Shown here in pieces: positions 1 through 6,333 of a DNA stretch of 12,723 nucleotides (position 1 is the stretch's first letter; each line of letters starts with the position of its first letter). Under the pieces are notes generated by a model that saw only the letters and a list, made by a program, of their open reading frames with translations, did not search any database and was not told the origin of the DNA. Origin of the DNA: an uncultured Solirubrobacteraceae bacterium (GTDB taxonomy: Bacteria; Actinomycetota; Thermoleophilia; Solirubrobacterales; Solirubrobacteraceae). The translations under genes and the position numbers were made by a program. The DNA is taken from assembly GCA_955652345.1 (NCBI GenBank), contig CATPBV010000238.1:1-12723 (forward strand). The letters run 5' to 3'.

Positions 1-2
1 AT

Positions 3-323
3 GTGCATCACCATGCCTCTGTGCCGGTGGTGGCGAAGCCGAAGACCGTGACGCTTCAGCTCGTGCCGACGGGAGCCGTGTATGTCTGCCTTGTCAACGG
101 GAACGGCAAGAGGCTGATCCCGGGACGGATCTTCAATGCCGGCCAGACGGTCCCGACCGAAACGGCCCGCAAGCTGCTTCTGACTCTCGGTAACAACTCG
201 GTCCAGATGAAGGTCAACGGCAAGTCCGTCGCGATCTCGGCATCAGCGTCTTCGATCGGATACCTGCTGGAGCCCGGGCACATCGCGCCGCTGGCCACCG
301 CGCAACAGCCGCGATGCCTGTGA
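3..323 (+). CDS. RodZ-like protein, C-terminal DUF4115-type domain (5' end outside window)
   Basis: The frame is open from the left edge, so only the last 106 residues are seen. They form a short beta-rich domain (VTLQLVPTGAVYVCLVNGNG, then LIPGRIFNAGQ and a VKVNGKSV-like strand pair) resembling the DUF4115 domain that ends RodZ-type proteins. In the full family a cytoplasmic helix-turn-helix region and one membrane helix precede this extracytoplasmic domain, and the protein links MreB-type cell-shape machinery to the envelope. That part cannot be seen here, so the assignment rests on the domain pattern and on my recollection that such a gene often precedes cinA in actinobacteria. Its stop TGA lies inside the start of cinA, which implies co-transcription and translational coupling. 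The proline/alanine linker near the left edge (VPVVAKPK) fits a flexible spacer before the domain. An unrelated secreted beta-domain protein is the main alternative. Confidence 0.65.
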   Translation: MHHHASVPVVAKPKTVTLQLVPTGAVYVCLVNGNGKRLIPGRIFNAGQTVPTETARKLLLTLGNNSVQMKVNGKSVAISASASSIGYLLEPGHIAPLATAQQPRCL

Positions 324-1642
324 GCGCCAAGGCCCGCGCCGGGATCCTGATCACCGGCACGGAGGTGCTGACGGGGATCATCGCCGACCGCAACGGCCCG
401 TGGCTGTCCGAGCGGCTCCGGGCAATCGGAGTCGACGCCGCAATGATCGAGATCGTGGGGGATCGCCCCGACGACGTGTTGGGCGCGCTCGAGCACATGG
501 CGAGCCAGGGGATGTCGCTGATCGTGACGAGCGGGGGACTGGGCCCGACCGCCGATGACCTCACCGCCGAGGTCGTCGGCCGGTTCAGTGGGCGGGAGAT
601 GGTGCTCGATCCAGCGCTCGAGGAGCGGATTGCCGAGATCCTTCGCCCGATGATGAGCCGCTGGCCGGGGCTCGACGCCGACGCGATCCGCGTGTCGAAT
701 CGCAAGCAGGCGGTGGTCCCCCAGGGGGCGACGGTGCTCGACCCGGTCGGGACCGCGCCGGGACTGGTGGTGCCGCCGCTCCAGACCGGAGGGCCTACGG
801 TCGTCGTCCTACCCGGCCCTCCCCGCGAGCTTCAGCCGATGTGGGAGAAGGCCCGGGCAACGGACGCCTTCAAGGCCGCTATCTCCGCGGCGACCGATTA
901 CCGCACCGGGGTTCTGCGGCTGTTCGGGATCCCCGAGTCGGAGATCGCGGGCACGCTTCGCGCCGCTGAGTCAGCGGGCCTCGACCTCGAGGCGCTCGAG
1001 ATCACGACCTGCCTCCGGCGCGGGGAGATCGAGGTGTCCACGCGCTACGAACCCGCCGCGGAAGCTGCGTATCGGGCGCTTGCCGAGTTCATCCGCGAGC
1101 GGCATCGGGACACTCTCTATTCCGACGACGGCGCGACCGTCGACGACCAGGTCGCCAACCTGCTCGCCGGCCGCACCGTCGCCGTTGCCGAGTCGTGCAC
1201 GGGCGGACTGCTCGCTGCCCGTCTGACCGACCGGCCCGGCTCGTCCGAGTATTTCCAAGGCGGGTTGGTCGTGTACTCGAACGAGGCTAAGGCGGCGCTG
1301 GCCAGGGTTGATCGCGCGCTGATCGAGCGGGTCGGCGCCGTGTCGAGCGAGGTGGCCGAGGCGCTCGCGGACGGCGCGCGCGCTCGGCTCGAGGCCGAGA
1401 TCGGGATCGGCATCACCGGGATTGCCGGACCCGGCGGTGGCAGCAAGGAAAAGCCCGTTGGCCTGGTCTTTATCTCGGTCACCTCGAGCGACGGTGAGCG
1501 GATCACGCGCATGGTGCAGCTACCGGGTGACCGGTCCGATATCCGTGACAGGGCGACGACGGTCGCGATGCACCTGCTGAGGCGGCTGCTGAGCGGCCAG
1601 GAATCCGCCCGAGGTTCGCGGACGGGCGCCGGCGTAGGGTGA
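314..1642 (+). CDS. cinA: CinA: nicotinamide-nucleotide amidohydrolase / MoCF-domain protein
   Basis: Two-domain CinA of 442 residues, a normal length. Residues about 8-175 are the molybdopterin-binding-like (COG1058) domain: ITGTEVLTG (13-21), TSGGLGPTADD (72-82) and LPGPPRE (166-172). Residues about 275-430 are the PncC-type NMN deamidase domain, with AESCTGG (292-298, containing the predicted catalytic Ser), YSNEAK (321-326) and TGIAGPGGG (368-376). In this family the C-terminal domain converts NMN to nicotinate mononucleotide in pyridine-nucleotide recycling, and the N-terminal domain can act as an ADP-ribose pyrophosphatase; both are cytoplasmic. No Shine-Dalgarno is evident. ATG at 314 is used, but the in-frame GTG at 320 makes a GTGA overlap with the upstream stop, exactly as at thpR and recX, and may be the real start. 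Its stop overlaps the thpR start. Association with recA downstream is conserved in many bacteria. Confidence 0.95.
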   Translation: MPVSAKARAGILITGTEVLTGIIADRNGPWLSERLRAIGVDAAMIEIVGDRPDDVLGALEHMASQGMSLIVTSGGLGPTADDLTAEVVGRFSGREMVLDPALEERIAEILRPMMSRWPGLDADAIRVSNRKQAVVPQGATVLDPVGTAPGLVVPPLQTGGPTVVVLPGPPRELQPMWEKARATDAFKAAISAATDYRTGVLRLFGIPESEIAGTLRAAESAGLDLEALEITTCLRRGEIEVSTRYEPAAEAAYRALAEFIRERHRDTLYSDDGATVDDQVANLLAGRTVAVAESCTGGLLAARLTDRPGSSEYFQGGLVVYSNEAKAALARVDRALIERVGAVSSEVAEALADGARARLEAEIGIGITGIAGPGGGSKEKPVGLVFISVTSSDGERITRMVQLPGDRSDIRDRATTVAMHLLRRLLSGQESARGSRTGAGVG

Positions 1643-2220
1643 GTGGTTCCGATGGCCCCGAGCAGCGGCGGCCGATCGAGCGCATCAGGTTGTTCGCGGC
1701 GCTCGAGCTGCCCGAACCGGCCCGCGAGGCCCTCGTGCGGTGGCGCAGCGCCGAGGTGGCCGCTCGCGGCTTGCGGCTGATTGCGCCCGAGTACCTGCAT
1801 GCCACGCTCTGCTTCCTGGGTTGGCGTCCCATCGATGACGTCGGCGAGGTCCTCGCTGCCTGCCGAGTTCTCGCCGGCCGGGGCGTTGCGGAGCTGTCCC
1901 TGCGCGGGGCGGTCTGGCTCCCCCGCAGGCGACCCGGCGTGCTTGCGGTGGAGCTCGAGGATCTGGGCGGCGGTCTCACCGCAACGCAGGCCGCCCTCTC
2001 CGAACGGCTTGCGGCGGGCGGGTGGTACGTCCCCGAGAAGCGCCCGTTTCTCGCTCACGTGACGGTCGCGCGTGTGGCCGCGGGGGCGCGGCCGCGATCC
2101 TTGGAGCTTCCGGCGCCGGCGTCACTGGACTTCGAGGCATCGCGGGTGACGCTCTACCGCTCACGGCTTGGCGCGGACGGGGCGCGCTACGAGCCACTGG
2201 GTTCGGTCGATCTAGCCTGA
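1639..2220 (+). CDS. thpR: RNA 2',3'-cyclic phosphodiesterase (2'-5' RNA ligase family, ThpR/LigT)
   Basis: A 193-residue 2H-phosphoesterase. Both signature H-x-T motifs are present: HATLCFLG with His54 and Thr56, and HVTVAR with His140 and Thr142. These two His-Thr pairs form the active site that hydrolyses RNA 2',3'-cyclic phosphates and can ligate tRNA halves through 2'-5' bonds in some members; the cellular substrate is generally unknown. The start is GTG in a GTGA overlap with the cinA stop, so it is probably translated by coupling. About 12 polar residues precede the core strand RIRLFAALELP, a usual beginning for this family; the next plausible starts would remove that strand. The gene lies between cinA and recA, an order also known from Deinococcus, where it is called ligT. 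A 148-bp gap to recA suggests recA has its own promoter as well. Confidence 0.92.
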   Translation: MSGSDGPEQRRPIERIRLFAALELPEPAREALVRWRSAEVAARGLRLIAPEYLHATLCFLGWRPIDDVGEVLAACRVLAGRGVAELSLRGAVWLPRRRPGVLAVELEDLGGGLTATQAALSERLAAGGWYVPEKRPFLAHVTVARVAAGARPRSLELPAPASLDFEASRVTLYRSRLGADGARYEPLGSVDLA

Positions 2221-2239
2221 CAGCGGCTGGCGCAGCATC

Positions 2240-2266
2240 GTTACAGAGTTGTGTGCGCTCTGTCAC
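2240..2266. promoter_or_regulatory. Inverted repeat upstream of recA
   Basis: ACAGAG (2243-2248) and CTCTGT (2258-2263) form a perfect 6-bp inverted repeat with a 9-nt centre. Outer bases GT and AC extend it to 8 of 9 matching pairs per arm. It begins 20 bp after the thpR stop and ends 10 bp before the candidate recA -35 element. It could be an operator for recA, or a weak hairpin at the end of thpR transcripts; there is no following T-run. It does not match the actinobacterial LexA consensus GAAC-N4-GTTC. Confidence 0.35.
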
Positions 2267-2275
2267 GAACACGTC

Positions 2276-2305
2276 TTGTTTGGTTGCAGGCCGCCGGTCT
2301 AGCGT
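2276..2305 (+). promoter_or_regulatory. Candidate recA promoter
   Basis: TTGTTT (2276-2281) and TAGCGT (2300-2305) are separated by 18 bp and form a plausible sigma-70-class promoter about 64 bp before the recA start. An alternative reading of the same region is TTG-CAGGC, 8 bp, TAGCGT (2284-2305). This resembles the RecA-independent damage promoter of mycobacteria (TTGTCRGTG-N8-TANNNT, used with PafBC) with one base missing. An imperfect dyad CGAACA-N5-TGTTTG (2266-2282) overlaps the -35 and is LexA-like in its half-sites but has too long a spacer. Only the sequence resemblance is seen; the choice among these is inference. Confidence 0.4.
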
Positions 2306-2368
2306 GCTGGTTCCGTCCGCCACTGCGCCTACCGTGGGGACCAAAGCGAGACAAGGAGCCAAGCCGAG

Positions 2369-3586
2369 ATGAGCGAGCAGGAGAACGCCGGTGCCAAGCC
2401 AGGCGCAAACGGCGCACCGAGCGCCAACGCCGGATCGGCCGCCAACGGCGGCTCGAGCACCGCGCCGAGCGCCAAGCCCGACGCCGGCGGGGCGCCGAGC
2501 GCCAAGATCGACGCCAAGCGACAAGCTGCGCTACAGGGCGCCCTCTCTCAAATCGAGCGCCAGTTCGGCAAGGGCACAGTCATGCGGATGGGCGATCCGG
2601 GCGCTCGCGTCGCCGTCGACGCGATCCCCACCGGAGCGCTGTCGCTGGACATCGCCCTGGGGATCGGAGGCGTCCCGAGGGGTCGCATGATCGAGATCTT
2701 CGGTCCGGAGTCCTCCGGTAAGACGACGCTCGTCTACCACGTGATCGCCGAGGCCCAGAAGCTCGGCGGCGTGTGCGCGTTCGTCGATGCCGAGCACGCG
2801 ATGGATCCGCTGTATGCCCGCCGGATCGGTGTCGACATCGACGAGCTGCTCGTCTCCCAGCCCGACTACGGCGAGCAGGCGCTCGAGATCGTCGACATGC
2901 TGATCCGCTCAGGGGCCGTCGACCTGGTCGCGATTGACTCGGTCGCGGCGCTCACGCCACGCGCGGAGCTCGAGGGCCAGATGGGCGACCAGTCGGTGGG
3001 AGTCCAAGCGCGGATGATGTCCCAGGCGATGCGCAAGCTTGCGGGCAACCTCAACCGGACCCAGACGCTGTGTGTGTTCACAAATCAGATCCGCGAGAAG
3101 ATCGGCGTGATGTTTGGATCTCCAGAGACGCAGCCCGGCGGCCGGGCGCTGAAGTTCTACGCGTCCCAGCGTCTCGACATCCGGCGGATCGAGACCCTCA
3201 AGGACGGCACCGAGGCGGTCGGCAACCGCGTGCGCGTCAAGGTCGTCAAGAACAAGGTCGCGGCTCCGTTCAAGCAGGCCGAGTTCGACATCGAGTTCGG
3301 AAGAGGGATCTCGACCTCGGGCTGCCTGATCGACTACGGGATCGAGCACAACATCATCACCAAGTCCGGATCGTTCTTCTCGTATGGAGAGGAGCGGCTT
3401 GGCCAGGGGCGCGGCAACGCCAAGGCGTTCCTGGATGAGCATCCCGACGTCGCAAAGGAGGTCGAGGGCAAGATCTACGCCGCTCTCGGGCTGGGTCGCG
3501 ATCTGGTCAAGCCGATCGAATCGCGGGACGAGCCGGCGCTACAGGCCGTCCAGCCGGTCGCGGCTGCCGGTGACCGAGCCGCGTGA
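2369..3586 (+). CDS. recA: RecA recombinase
   Basis: A 405-residue RecA. The core begins around residue 49 (DAKRQAALQGALSQIERQFGKG) and carries the Walker A loop GPESSGKTT (112-120), catalytic-Glu region VDAEHA (139-144), Walker B VDLVAIDSVAAL (184-195), L1 region GDQSVGVQARMMSQ (206-219) and L2 region NQIREKIGVMFGSPETQPGG (239-258). It polymerises on single-stranded DNA with ATP, performs strand exchange and, where LexA exists, triggers its self-cleavage. There is no intein. An SD-like AAGGAG lies 10 bp before the ATG. Two oddities appear. The first about 48 residues are an Ala/Gly/Pro/Ser/Asn-rich tail with APSAN or APSAK at 16, 32 and 42, absent from standard RecA proteins. The motif normally QPDTGEQ reads QPDYGEQ (165-171). 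The stop overlaps the recX start, so the pair is coupled. Confidence 0.98.
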   Translation: MSEQENAGAKPGANGAPSANAGSAANGGSSTAPSAKPDAGGAPSAKIDAKRQAALQGALSQIERQFGKGTVMRMGDPGARVAVDAIPTGALSLDIALGIGGVPRGRMIEIFGPESSGKTTLVYHVIAEAQKLGGVCAFVDAEHAMDPLYARRIGVDIDELLVSQPDYGEQALEIVDMLIRSGAVDLVAIDSVAALTPRAELEGQMGDQSVGVQARMMSQAMRKLAGNLNRTQTLCVFTNQIREKIGVMFGSPETQPGGRALKFYASQRLDIRRIETLKDGTEAVGNRVRVKVVKNKVAAPFKQAEFDIEFGRGISTSGCLIDYGIEHNIITKSGSFFSYGEERLGQGRGNAKAFLDEHPDVAKEVEGKIYAALGLGRDLVKPIESRDEPALQAVQPVAAAGDRAA

Positions 3587-4110
3587 GCGCTGTCGGAGAC
3601 CAGCCACGCGGGGCGCAAGAAGCCGGCGATCCGCTCATCCGGGCGCTCGAGGTCGCGTATCGCTACATGAGCCCGCGCGAGCGGACCGAAGCCGAGCTGC
3701 GCTGCCACGTGAGCCGCCGTGGATTCGACGCGGCGGCGGTCGATGCGGCGCTCGCTGTCCTCCGCGACCAGGGCTACGTCGACGACGCTCGGTTCGCCCG
3801 GATGTTCGCGGAGGACAAGCGGACGCTCGAGCAGTGGGGAGGCGAGCGGATCGAACGAGCACTGATCGCTCGCGGGATCGATCGCGAGCTTGCGGCAGCC
3901 GCCGCGCACGACCAGCCGCCCGAGGCGGAGGCAGACCGGGCCCGCGAGCTGCTCGAGCGGCGCTTTCGCGCGCCACCGACCGACGCTCGCGACCGCGAGC
4001 GTGCGCTCGGAGTCCTCTTGCGTAAGGGGTTTGACAGCGAGCTGGCGCTCGAGGCGATCGCATCGTACGCACGCGACGTGCGGTACAGCGCCGCGCCGTC
4101 CAAACGATGA
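3583..4110 (+). CDS. recX: RecX regulatory protein
   Basis: A 175-residue protein of the RecX family, which binds RecA filaments and limits their extension and ATPase activity. The family pattern of repeated three-helix units is visible: SPRERTEAELRCHVSRRGFD (30-49), LRDQGYVDDARFARMF (60-75), GGERIERALIARGID (86-100) and a final unit around RALGVLLRKGFDSELALEAI (140-159). GTG at 3583 overlaps the recA TGA by four bases, so RecX output should follow RecA translation. The first 15 or so residues are poorly conserved in type and could be trimmed if another start is used, but no better one is visible. No terminator is evident directly after it, so transcription may continue into the next gene. 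Confidence 0.92.
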   Translation: MSAVGDQPRGAQEAGDPLIRALEVAYRYMSPRERTEAELRCHVSRRGFDAAAVDAALAVLRDQGYVDDARFARMFAEDKRTLEQWGGERIERALIARGIDRELAAAAAHDQPPEAEADRARELLERRFRAPPTDARDRERALGVLLRKGFDSELALEAIASYARDVRYSAAPSKR

Positions 4111-4162
4111 GCTTTTCGTCCAGCGTGCGATACGTTGGGTCCCGCGAGGTGTCCAACAGGTA

Positions 4163-4591
4163 GTGATCTCCCGTTCGTGCCGTCCCCGAGCCGCTCTGAT
4201 CGGCCTGTCAGCGGTCGCCGGCTCACTTGTGGTCGCCGCGGCGGCCTACGGGACCGGCAAGGTTGCGTACTCGGGCAGGACCTCGCAACACCAGCCGATC
4301 TCGTTTGCGATCTCGGCGAGCAAGCTCAAACATCTTGCGCTACGGATCGACATTCGCTGCCCGAGTCATCACGTCTATCGGCTGAACGCTCGCGGGTTCA
4401 CCGCGATAACGATCAAGAACGGCACGTTCGATCAGAAGTTCACATCGCACAATCCGATGGCCACGTTCACGTTGAAGGGACGGGTCGGACGCAAGATGGT
4501 CACGGGGTCGGTCACGCTCAGAGAGTTCGTCGCCAAGGAGCATCGCTTCTGCTACGGCAGGGCGACGTTCGCCATTCACCCCCGCAAGTGA
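4163..4591 (+). CDS. Small secreted protein of unknown function
   Basis: GTG at 4163 is the start chosen because it places a classic export signal at the N terminus: basic ISRSCRPR, then a hydrophobic stretch AALIGLSAVAGSLVVAAAAYG (10-30). A GAGG sequence lies about 13 bp upstream and AGG directly before it, so ribosome-binding evidence is weak. The remaining about 110 residues look like one beta-sandwich: alternating polar and hydrophobic strands, GRVGRKMVTGSVTLRE (106-121), and two cysteines (Cys66 in IRCPS, Cys130 in RFCYG) that may form a disulfide. The closing G-x-V-x-L-R ... C-x-G pattern is one I associate with uncharacterised extracytoplasmic proteins of Solirubrobacterales; that is recollection, not a search. 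It sits 52 bp after recX. No enzymatic motif is seen and no function is proposed. Confidence 0.6.
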   Translation: MISRSCRPRAALIGLSAVAGSLVVAAAAYGTGKVAYSGRTSQHQPISFAISASKLKHLALRIDIRCPSHHVYRLNARGFTAITIKNGTFDQKFTSHNPMATFTLKGRVGRKMVTGSVTLREFVAKEHRFCYGRATFAIHPRK

Positions 4592-4913
4592 CGGTGCCGG
4601 TTTGCGCTGCCAGCGCTCCGGTACTACGATGCAGGACAGCGAACGAATGGCCCGCGGGCCACGAAAAACCCAGCAAATCGTATAGATCTTTGGATTCCGG
4701 ATTCAGCGTTGACGGCGAACACAAATGGGCCGCCTGGCCCAGTCTCATCACACCTAACAACCCCTTGACAGCCGCTCTCTGAACGGCGCAACAGCGCCTG
4801 CCGGCGTCCGTCCGTAGTCGCAGCCCCGCACGGGCCGCTCGGTCGCTCCCGACAACCAAAGCTAGGAAACAGGTCCGGCTCGTTTCCCGGATCACCCCAG
4901 GGAGGGAACGACC
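4592..4913. other. Non-coding stretch and likely long 5' leader of rny
   Basis: This 322-bp region holds no convincing gene. It contains a good promoter (see 4602-4630), a perfect 14-bp palindrome TGGCCCGCGGGCCA (4648-4661), a hairpin TGGGCC-GCCT-GGCCCA (4726-4741), and an isolated consensus -35-like TTGACA (4765-4770) with no convincing -10 partner. AT-rich sequence between the two palindromes (4662-4690) is unlike the coding sequence around it. A tiny ORF, ATG at 4629 to TAG at 4685 (18 codons), exists but overlaps the -10 and lacks a ribosome-binding site. The rny Shine-Dalgarno GGAGGG is at 4901-4906. If the promoter is used, rny mRNA has a leader of roughly 275 nt. Confidence 0.5.
4602..4630 (+). 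promoter_or_regulatory. Candidate promoter for rny
   Basis: TTGCGC (4602-4607), a 17-bp spacer, then TACGAT (4625-4630) is a good match to the primary sigma factor pattern with ideal spacing. Transcription would begin near 4637. It lies just after the secreted-protein gene and is the best promoter before rny, implying that rny is expressed independently of the recA operon. Confidence 0.5.
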
Positions 4914-6320
4914 ATGGCAATCATTGGAGCGGCAGCGTTGGTCGCGGTGGCAATCGTGCTCGCCGCGCTGATGTATGCCCGTACGCGCGCGGAGCGGCCG
5001 GCCACCGACCGGCCGCTTGCGGAGAGCCCCGCCGCAGTAGACGTGGAGCTCTCACAGCGCGCCGCGGGAATGGCCGAGCGCGAAGCCGAGCTTGCTCGTC
5101 GCGAGGCCGAGCTGACGCGCCGCGACGCAGAGCTCGAGCGTGAGCGCAGCAGGCTCGCGCAGTCGCGCAACGACCTCGAGCGAGAGCTTGAGCGAGTTTC
5201 CGGATTGTCCGTCGCGAGCGCGAAGCAGATGCTCGTCACGGAGGTCGAGGAGCAGGCCCGCCACGACGCTGGTCGCCGGCTGCGTCAGATCGAAGAGGAG
5301 ACCAAGCGCGACGCGGACCGCCGGGTGCGCAACATCCTGTCGGTGTGCATGCAGCGGCTGGCGGCCGGGCACGCCACGGAAACCACGGTTTCGGTCGTTC
5401 ACCTGTCCGCCGACGACATGAAAGGGCGGATCATCGGTCGCGAGGGTCGCAACATCCGCGCTCTCGAGAACCTGACCGGGGTGGACTTCATCATCGACGA
5501 CACCCCCGGCGCGGTCGTGCTGTCCGGTTTCGACGGGGTCCGCCGCGAGATCGCCCGGATCACGCTCGAGAAGCTTCTTCAGGACGGCCGGATCCATCCC
5601 GCGCGAATCGAGGAAACCTACTACCAGGCGAAATCCGAGCTCGAGACTCACATCGTCGAGCTCGGCGAGGAAAGCGCGCTCGAGGCCGGTGTGCCAGGCC
5701 TGCACCCCGAGCTGGTGAAGGTCCTGGGGAAGCTCAGGTTCCGCACGAGCTACGGGCAGAATGTGCTCGCCCATTCGGTCGAGGTGGCCCGGCTCGCCGC
5801 GATGATGGCGGACGAGCTAGGAGCCAGTCCCAAGACCTCGCGGCGGGCGGCACTCCTGCACGACATCGGCAAGGCCGTGACCCACGAGATCGAGGGTCCC
5901 CACGCGCTCGTCGGTGGAGAGCTCGCGCGCAAGTACGGCGAGTCGGAGGCGGTCGCTCACGCGATGGAGTCCCACCACAACGAGGTCGAGCCGCAGACGG
6001 TCGAAGCGGTGATCGTGCAGGCTGCCGACGCGCTCTCAGGCGCACGGCCCGGGGCCCGCGGGGAGTCGCTCGAGCAGTACGTCAAGAGGCTGCGAGATCT
6101 CGAGCAGATTGCGGGCCGCCACAAGGGCGTCGACAAGGTCTACGCGATGCAAGCCGGCCGCGAGATCCGGGTGATGGTGTCGCCCGGAGCGATCGATGAC
6201 GACGCCGCGAGCCTGCTCTCCCACGAGATCGCCCGCGAGGTCGAGAAGGAGCTCGAGTACCCGGGGCAGATCAAGGTGACCGTGATCCGGGAGTCCCGCT
6301 CGGTCGACTACGCCCGATAA
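4914..6320 (+). CDS. rny: Ribonuclease Y
   Basis: Membrane-anchored endoribonuclease that starts mRNA turnover. Domain order matches the family: one N-terminal membrane helix (about residues 3-20), a charged coiled coil (about 45-140, with REAELARREAELTRRDAELE repeats), a KH domain with GRIIGREGRNIRALE (171-185), and an HD domain with His287 (LAHSVEVA), His316-Asp317 (LLHDIGK), His354/355 and Asp372 as metal ligands, followed by the conserved C-terminal region ending in VTVIRESRSVDYAR. At 468 residues it is some 40-50 residues shorter than typical RNase Y, the difference lying in the coiled coil. ATG at 4914 follows GGAGGG with a 7-bp gap, so the start is well supported. It converges with the next gene, with only 13 bp between stops. 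Confidence 0.97.
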   Translation: MAIIGAAALVAVAIVLAALMYARTRAERPATDRPLAESPAAVDVELSQRAAGMAEREAELARREAELTRRDAELERERSRLAQSRNDLERELERVSGLSVASAKQMLVTEVEEQARHDAGRRLRQIEEETKRDADRRVRNILSVCMQRLAAGHATETTVSVVHLSADDMKGRIIGREGRNIRALENLTGVDFIIDDTPGAVVLSGFDGVRREIARITLEKLLQDGRIHPARIEETYYQAKSELETHIVELGEESALEAGVPGLHPELVKVLGKLRFRTSYGQNVLAHSVEVARLAAMMADELGASPKTSRRAALLHDIGKAVTHEIEGPHALVGGELARKYGESEAVAHAMESHHNEVEPQTVEAVIVQAADALSGARPGARGESLEQYVKRLRDLEQIAGRHKGVDKVYAMQAGREIRVMVSPGAIDDDAASLLSHEIAREVEKELEYPGQIKVTVIRESRSVDYAR

Positions 6321-6333
6321 GCGCGACTTTCAT

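Noticed and set aside
1117..2058. A 313-residue - strand ORF antisense to cinA and thpR.
   Set aside because: It runs opposite two well-recognised genes, has biased composition and no motif; long antisense frames are expected at this GC content.
2266..2282. A LexA (SOS) box before recA: CGAACA-N5-TGTTTG.
   Set aside because: The half-sites are right but one base is off and the spacer is too long compared with GAAC-N4-GTTC, so I do not call it a LexA site.
4629..4685. An 18-codon ORF in the rny leader.
   Set aside because: It overlaps the predicted -10 and has no ribosome-binding site; nothing supports translation.
4765..4770. TTGACA as a second rny promoter.
   Set aside because: No acceptable -10 hexamer lies 16-19 bp downstream; sequences there are GC-rich.
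5345..6199. A 284-residue + strand ORF inside rny in another frame.
   Set aside because: It is an Arg-rich shadow of the RNase Y frame, whose KH and HD motifs are unmistakable.
6321..6333. A terminator between convergent rny and the membrane-protein gene.
   Set aside because: The 13-bp gap and flanking codons show no inverted repeat that I can find.
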